DNA from: Alphaproteobacteria bacterium
Lineage (GTDB): Bacteria > Pseudomonadota > Alphaproteobacteria > Sphingomonadales > Emcibacteraceae
Direction: 5' to 3'
DNA length: 42,852 nt
Assembly: GCA_030428615.1 (NCBI GenBank)
Contig: JAUIDN010000022.1
Span: 1 to 42,852, forward strand
This document shows, one piece after another, positions 37,936-42,852 of this stretch. Below the pieces are notes generated by a model. That model was not told the origin of the DNA and did not search any database. It worked only from the letters and a program-made list of their open reading frames with translations. The position numbers and the translations under genes were made by a program. The stretch's first letter is position 1; each line of letters opens with the position of its first letter.

Positions 37936-38907
37936 ATGGCAGTGTATACCCATGTAAATGCTGACGAAATCGCCGCTTTCATAAGGGATTATGATGTCGG
38001 TGAAGTGGCTTCCTTTAAAGGGATAGCCGAAGGGGTGGAAAATTCGAATTATCTGCTTTCGACGAGCAAAAATAAATATATTCTGACGCTTTACGAAAAA
38101 CGCGTAAATGCTGATGACTTGCCATTCTTCCTTGCGTTAATGGAACATTTGGCTAGCAAAGGTATCAACTGCGCGACGCCGATTGAAGACAGGGACGGCA
38201 ACGTGTTGAAGGAGCTGTGCGGTCGGCCCGCCGCACTAATCAGTTTCCTTGACGGACTTTCGGTTACGCGACCAGGCAACCGACAATGTCAGCAATTGGG
38301 CGCCGCCATGGCGGAAATGCATCTGGCGGTCGCGGATTTTAAGGGATCAAGAAAAAATGACCTTTCCGTGGCTGGTTGGGTGGAGCTGGCCAATAATTGC
38401 GAAGACAGGGCAGATGAATGTCAAACCGGGCTTGGTGCTATTATCGGTGAGGAAATAAAAATTTTAAAGGAAAGTTGGCCAAAAAATCTTCCGACGGGCA
38501 TTATTCATGCAGACCTTTTTCCTGACAATGTTTTTTTTCTGGAAGGAAAACTATCCGGACTGATAGATTATTATTTCGCTTGTTCGGATATTCTTGCATA
38601 CGACATTGCGATTTCGATGAATGCATGGTGTTTTGAAGCGGACGGATCATTTAATGTCACCAAGGCGGCCAATCTGATAAAGGGCTATAATGAGGTTCGA
38701 CCCTTGTCGGTGGAAGAAATAGATGCGCTTCCAATTCTGTGCCGCGGTGCGGCGCTCAGGTTCATGTTAACCCGCCTTTACGATTGGCTTAACAGGGTTG
38801 AAGGGGCACTGGTAAAAACAAAAGATCCTCTTGAATATCTGAATATGCTTCTGTTTCACCGTAAAGTTGAAAGCGTCCTTGAATATGGTGTGGACATCAA
38901 ATTATGA
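37936..38907 (+). CDS. thrB: Homoserine kinase, aminoglycoside-phosphotransferase fold
   Basis: Phosphorylates homoserine in threonine synthesis. This is the kinase-fold ThrB of alphaproteobacteria, not the GHMP type of E. coli. [47 protein letters not shown] (the catalytic HxDxxxxN) and [18 protein letters not shown] are visible. The ATG at 37936 is chosen: GAAGGA lies nine bases upstream and relatives begin MAVYT. An in-frame TTG at 37930 overlaps the ispH stop and is less likely. The stop overlaps rnhA by four bases. Confidence 0.94.
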   Translation: MAVYTHVNADEIAAFIRDYDVGEVASFKGIAEGVENSNYLLSTSKNKYILTLYEKRVNADDLPFFLALMEHLASKGINCATPIEDRDGNVLKELCGRPAALISFLDGLSVTRPGNRQCQQLGAAMAEMHLAVADFKGSRKNDLSVAGWVELANNCEDRADECQTGLGAIIGEEIKILKESWPKNLPTGIIHADLFPDNVFFLEGKLSGLIDYYFACSDILAYDIAISMNAWCFEADGSFNVTKAANLIKGYNEVRPLSVEEIDALPILCRGAALRFMLTRLYDWLNRVEGALVKTKDPLEYLNMLLFHRKVESVLEYGVDIKL

Positions 38908-39344
38908 AAAAAATAACAATCTATACCGATGGTGCGTGCTCAGGCAACCCGGGTCCAGGGGGGTGGGGCGCTTTGCTTATTTATGCGGACAGCCAAAAAG
39001 AAATCATGGAAGGTGCGTTTGAGACTACCAATAACCGAATGGAACTTACGGCAGCAATCCAAGCACTTAATACACTTAAAGAACCGTGCAAGGTAACGCT
39101 TCACACCGATAGCACATATGTTAAAGACGGTATCACAAAATGGATTGATAACTGGAAAAATAACGGTTGGCGCACCGCAGCGAGAAAGCCCGTGAAGAAT
39201 GCTGATCTTTGGCAGGCTTTGGATGCGGCCGTTTCCCGCCATAAAATAACCTGGAAATGGGTAAAGGGGCATAATGGCGACGAAGGCAATGAACGCGCCG
39301 ATGAGCTGGCCAATATGGGCCTTAATAATTACAGGATTCTTTAA
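38904..39344 (+). CDS. rnhA: Ribonuclease HI
   Basis: Cuts RNA in RNA-DNA hybrids, clearing R-loops and primers. The four catalytic acids are D9, E47, D69 and D133, with H123 in the flexible loop (KGHNGDEGN). The basic handle region [21 protein letters not shown] is present. At 146 residues it is full length. It overlaps thrB by four bases (ATGA), and its stop overlaps the ankyrin gene as TAATG. thrB-rnhA adjacency is common in this class. Confidence 0.97.
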   Translation: MKKITIYTDGACSGNPGPGGWGALLIYADSQKEIMEGAFETTNNRMELTAAIQALNTLKEPCKVTLHTDSTYVKDGITKWIDNWKNNGWRTAARKPVKNADLWQALDAAVSRHKITWKWVKGHNGDEGNERADELANMGLNNYRIL

Positions 39345-39994
39345 TGACGCGTGATGACGTTTTCAAAGCGATTGACGTTGCAGATGCAGAAAGACTTAAA
39401 AAGCTTCTTGATCATAGTCCGTCACTTGCTTCAAGCCGAAGCAACGATGGAATGTCAGCTGTTCTTTTTTCACATTATATCGAAAGGCGCGAAATAACCG
39501 ACCTTCTCCTTTCTTATAAACCGGAGCTGGATATTTATGATCTTTCGGCACTTGGCGGGGCCGGGCAGATATCCGTGCTACTTGCAACAGAACCGAAATC
39601 GGTCCATGAATATAGCGGCGATGGTTTTACGGCGCTACATATAGCCAGTTATTTTGGGCAGGCGGATGTTGTGGCATTACTGCTTGATCATGGTGCTGAT
39701 GTGAACAAGGTTGCCATGAACGGCAGCGACCTCACGGCGCTTCATAGCGCTGTATCAAGGCTACATGCTGATGTCGTCAAAACGCTTCTTGAGCGCGGTG
39801 CGAATATTAACGTTCAAATGCTTGGCGGATTTACACCGCTGATGATGGCGGCAGCATTGGGGGCAGGGCAGATAATTGAAATCCTGATAAAGCATGGCGC
39901 CGATAAAAGTGTGAAATCCGATGACGGAAGAAACGCGAGCATATTTGCATCTTCTGCCGGATATGGTGATCTGGCTTCACTTATTTCCAATTAA
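39344..39994 (+). CDS. Ankyrin-repeat protein
   Basis: A 216-residue protein made almost entirely of ankyrin repeats. At least three good repeats are visible between residues about 85 and 190 (GFTALHIASYFGQADVVALL, LTALHSAVSRLHADVVKTLL, GFTPLMMAAALGAGQIIEIL), with weaker ones at each end. No signal peptide or catalytic domain is seen, so it is probably a cytoplasmic protein-binding module. It starts inside the rnhA stop codon, so translation is coupled. The partner is unknown. A terminator follows. Confidence 0.9.
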   Translation: MTRDDVFKAIDVADAERLKKLLDHSPSLASSRSNDGMSAVLFSHYIERREITDLLLSYKPELDIYDLSALGGAGQISVLLATEPKSVHEYSGDGFTALHIASYFGQADVVALLLDHGADVNKVAMNGSDLTALHSAVSRLHADVVKTLLERGANINVQMLGGFTPLMMAAALGAGQIIEILIKHGADKSVKSDDGRNASIFASSAGYGDLASLISN

Positions 39995-40008
39995 ATATAT
40001 TAGAGCAT

Positions 40009-40039
40009 AAAAAAGCCCCCCATCTTTCGATGGGGGGTT
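40009..40039. terminator. Bidirectional terminator between the ankyrin gene and the TonB receptor gene
   Basis: A nine-pair stem, ccccccatc / gatgggggg, with a four-base loop. Six A residues on the left give a T-run for the minus-strand receptor gene; the right side is T/A-rich for the ankyrin gene. It sits between convergent stops. Confidence 0.92.
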
Positions 40040-40093
40040 AATTTTATATCTAAGCAGTGAGCAACCGAAGCTGCTCACATCACCTCTAATAAA

Positions 40094-42829
40094 TTAGAAG
40101 TTAGCTTTAACACGTGCGTAGTACTGACCACCTTGCCAATCAAGACCATCGTCGAAGTATTGACGACCACGTTTTTGTGATGTCTCAACAACTTCGGGCT
40201 GTGATTTCGGGAATGTGTTCAGTAGGTTGTTTGCACCAACGGTCACTTCAAACTGCTCGTTCACATTGTATGTAAGCGCAAGGTCAAAGAATACACGACC
40301 TGGTTGCTCATCAATACGATATGCTGAAAGCGGCTGATTGTTACCAATAAACACACCTGCGTCATCCAGACCGGCATTACGCTTACGTGTTGAGACCCAA
40401 CGTGCACGACCCATCACATTAATCTGGTCCATGTTCCAGTTTGCTGTGAATGTAGCGCGGTAAGGCGCAGTAGCATGCTCAATATTAAACAAGGCACGAT
40501 CCTGCTCGTTATGCTCAGTCAACGTGACGTCAACATGAGCGGCCGCAAGCACCAATCTTAATGTGCTGTTGTCCATTTCGATGTTGTGTGTAATCACACC
40601 TTCAATACCGCGGGTCCGTCTTGACCCTTGGTTTGTTGGGAAGTCAACACCGGTAAGTGTCGCCGCACCCTGGAAACCAGATGACGTAATTTGCGCAAAT
40701 TCTGCCGGATAGTCAAAAATGTCGAAAGTCGGTGTTTGTGCAAGTGCGTTACGTAGCTTGATCTGGAACACATCAATCGTGATGTTTGTATTATCACCCG
40801 GTGTGAAAATGACACCGGCAGACAAGTTACGTGCTAGCTCTGGACCGATTTGTTCAATACCAAACACTTGACCAGGGATACTGTCAGCTGTGAAAGTACC
40901 TGTTTGTGTTTGTGAACCATCGGCACGGAAACTCGTACGAACCTGTGTGTTATTGATTTGTGCCACTGTCGGTGCGTGGAAGCCGGTTGAAGCGGCTGCA
41001 CGGAGCGCGAGCACGTCAGGAATTGCCTGCCAACGTGATGCAACTTTCCATGAGAAAGTATCACCAAAGTCAGAGAAGTCTTCGTAACGACCAGCAACGG
41101 CAATGTTGAAGTCTTCATTTACGTCAGTATCAACGTCCAGATACAATGCATAGTTATGACGCGAAGCATCAAAGAAAGTATCCGGTGAGAAACCACCAAA
41201 ACCATCAGAACCAACGTTCAATCCTTGACCACCTTCAAGGTTTAGACCAGGATTGGCAGCAGCAAAGCCAGAGAGATCAGGACCGGCAAGCGGTCCAGAG
41301 TACCATGAGTTTTTCTCACCAACAACATTGTAATATTGTTCTGAACGGTACTGAGCACCAAACGCAACGTTAATGTTATCAACAGCATCCGTATCAACAG
41401 TATAGTTGAAATCCGCACTTACGGTACGTTCAACATTCACTTGTGAACCAATATAGAATTGAGTCTGCACAGCACCGTAGTTAATGGTACCGTCATCATT
41501 CATAGGTCCACCCAATGATGGGTTATGTGTATCGCTGATGTTGTTGTCAACACGACTTTTACCAACGGACCCTGAAAGATCATATTCAAGGCCATTATCG
41601 AATGAACCGCGGAAACCGGCATATATACCGTAATCCTGCGCATCCATTTCAAACCATGGGTTATAACCATTTGGATGAGTACCAAGACCTGAGAACGCTG
41701 CTTCTCCGTTTGAAACGTATGGAAGAGTAGGATTGCCATCTGCATCAAGAGGATCGGCAGGATCTATCATTAATCCAAGAAGATATGCATTTTGAGCAAA
41801 GGCTTGTGGACCATACAGATACGTGTAGTCGTTTTGACCATAAGTAACAAGTCTTGATGCACCAGAGTTACCACCAACACCAGGTGTTGAGTAACCGTGT
41901 GGCAGACCAGCACGATAGTTAAAAGGTTCTTTGACGTGTCTACGACCGAAGTTACCGAAGGTATAAACTTCTGAATTTTCACCAATTTCCATGGCTGAGT
42001 TCCAGGTCGTAGTGAAGTTGCTTTGTTCAGCAACACCAAAAGGAGCGATCGTGTCAGGGTTCAATTCAGCAGGATCATTAAATGTAAATCCAGATGGATG
42101 AACGCCACCGTTTGCTTCTTGGATTTCATACTGTGTTATCAAGTCAACGGCATTCAAATGAACTGTCGCACGGTCAGTTGGATCTGTATGTCCGTATTGT
42201 GCTGTCACAGTCAGGAAGCCGCGATCTGCAAGTGAGATACCCACTTTTGACGCAAGGTTATAAGCAAATCCGTCGCCTTCATAATATTGACTAAAGTCCG
42301 CCTGTCCTGAAATACCTTTTGAATCATCAAGTGTAAGATCAATCACACCGGCAACCGCATCGGCACCATACTGAGCAGCAGCACCGTCACGTAGAACAGA
42401 TAGGCTTTTCAGTGAGTTCACAGAAAGTGAGCCAACGTCAGCAGACTGCCAACCGGCAGTATGGATGATCGCATTACGATGCATACGCTTACCGTTTAGA
42501 AGGGTAAGAATTTCACCGTTGTTAAGACCGCGAAGTGATGAAGTACGGACAAGTGTATTCGCATCACCAACAGCTGAACGGTTCACCACATAAGATGGTG
42601 AAACAGCGGCAATCGCATCTTTCATGTTAAGCGATGGTGTAGCAGCAAGCTCACCAGCTTGGATCACGTCAACCGGAACGTTCGAGTCAAGAGCCGTACG
42701 ACCCTTCACACGTGAACCAACAACTGTGATCACATCATTGTCATCTTGTCCTGCTTGTTGTTGTGCTGATGCAAGATCAGCCATAACAAGTGAAGGCAAG
42801 CTAACAGATAGAAGTAATAATTTTTTCAT
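40094..42829 (-). CDS. TonB-dependent outer-membrane receptor
   Basis: A 911-residue protein with a signal peptide (cleavage likely after ASA, about 22). DNDVITVVGSRVKGR resembles a TonB-box region. The plug domain follows to about residue 170 (SSLRGLNNGEILTLLNGKR, SVLRDGAAAQYGADAVAGVI). A long beta-barrel ends in a terminal Phe with the family-typical VGANNLLNTFP before it. AGGA precedes the ATG. Substrate cannot be named; this plug type is common in alphaproteobacterial receptors for carbohydrates or other large nutrients. Codon use differs from neighbours: Arg is nearly always CGT and Gly mostly GGT, as in highly expressed genes. It is followed by a strong terminator, and no partner transporter is in view. 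Confidence 0.93.
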   Translation of the reverse strand: MKKLLLLSVSLPSLVMADLASAQQQAGQDDNDVITVVGSRVKGRTALDSNVPVDVIQAGELAATPSLNMKDAIAAVSPSYVVNRSAVGDANTLVRTSSLRGLNNGEILTLLNGKRMHRNAIIHTAGWQSADVGSLSVNSLKSLSVLRDGAAAQYGADAVAGVIDLTLDDSKGISGQADFSQYYEGDGFAYNLASKVGISLADRGFLTVTAQYGHTDPTDRATVHLNAVDLITQYEIQEANGGVHPSGFTFNDPAELNPDTIAPFGVAEQSNFTTTWNSAMEIGENSEVYTFGNFGRRHVKEPFNYRAGLPHGYSTPGVGGNSGASRLVTYGQNDYTYLYGPQAFAQNAYLLGLMIDPADPLDADGNPTLPYVSNGEAAFSGLGTHPNGYNPWFEMDAQDYGIYAGFRGSFDNGLEYDLSGSVGKSRVDNNISDTHNPSLGGPMNDDGTINYGAVQTQFYIGSQVNVERTVSADFNYTVDTDAVDNINVAFGAQYRSEQYYNVVGEKNSWYSGPLAGPDLSGFAAANPGLNLEGGQGLNVGSDGFGGFSPDTFFDASRHNYALYLDVDTDVNEDFNIAVAGRYEDFSDFGDTFSWKVASRWQAIPDVLALRAAASTGFHAPTVAQINNTQVRTSFRADGSQTQTGTFTADSIPGQVFGIEQIGPELARNLSAGVIFTPGDNTNITIDVFQIKLRNALAQTPTFDIFDYPAEFAQITSSGFQGAATLTGVDFPTNQGSRRTRGIEGVITHNIEMDNSTLRLVLAAAHVDVTLTEHNEQDRALFNIEHATAPYRATFTANWNMDQINVMGRARWVSTRKRNAGLDDAGVFIGNNQPLSAYRIDEQPGRVFFDLALTYNVNEQFEVTVGANNLLNTFPKSQPEVVETSQKRGRQYFDDGLDWQGGQYYARVKANF

Positions 42830-42852
42830 ATCTAAAATTTCCTCCCAAAAAG

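Overview
The window looks like chromosome from an alphaproteobacterium, moderately AT-rich. The signs are the ribF-ileS-lspA-DUF3035(BamF-like)-mutL order, a TorF-type porin, a split gcvPA/gcvPB glycine decarboxylase, plant-type (GCS2) glutamate-cysteine ligase, UbiA/UbiD ubiquinone genes, an H+-pyrophosphatase, a MutL with an endonuclease motif, and a CheY/CheZ pair. A marine Emcibacterales/Kordiimonadales-like lineage is my guess, held loosely. I saw no rRNA, tRNA, insertion sequence, prophage or CRISPR array. Almost everything is housekeeping or cell-envelope content, densely packed, with many 1- or 4-base start/stop overlaps that suggest translational coupling.

Layout. 1-1241 (minus): cheY then cheZ. 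cheZ runs off the left edge inside a perfect 9-bp tandem array that encodes Asp-Ala-Val repeats. 1500-8034 (plus): ribF, ileS, lspA, a small lipoprotein, a possible 28-codon ORF, and mutL. 8031-9472 (minus): rluB then rsmD, convergent with mutL. 9495-11324 (plus): tadA and an MscS-type channel. 11331-14129 (minus): purD, a Na+/phosphate-type transporter and a 73-residue coiled-coil protein. 14223-17163 (plus): xseA, a LytM/M23 peptidase and a TorF-like porin. 17176-24010 (minus): ubiA, hppA, ppa, ubiD and pmbA. 24069-26946 (plus): rsmE, a membrane-anchored retropepsin-like protease and gshA. 26980-28371 (minus): a secreted M28 peptidase, divergent from a serine hydrolase/thiol-dioxygenase-like cupin pair (28506-30205, plus). 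30281-34713 (minus): gcvT-gcvH-gcvPA-gcvPB behind a tandem glycine riboswitch and a recognisable promoter. 35094-39994 (plus): sppA, ispH, thrB, rnhA and an ankyrin protein. 40094-42829 (minus): a large TonB-dependent receptor with a distinct codon preference.

How the genes work together. ribF, ileS and lspA form a common conserved cluster (cofactors, translation, lipoprotein maturation). The lipoprotein beside lspA is itself an LspA-type substrate. The gcv genes form one glycine-induced operon encoding all the dedicated subunits of the glycine cleavage system. ubiA and ubiD supply two consecutive steps of ubiquinone synthesis, and between them lie the soluble and membrane pyrophosphatases, which remove the PPi that UbiA and other biosynthetic enzymes release. 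No obviously new multi-gene system is visible. The points most worth checking are the repeat array and domain order in CheZ, the 28-codon ORF before mutL, the M28 peptidase with an altered metal-ligand position, the small coiled-coil partner of the phosphate transporter, and the serine hydrolase/cupin pair.
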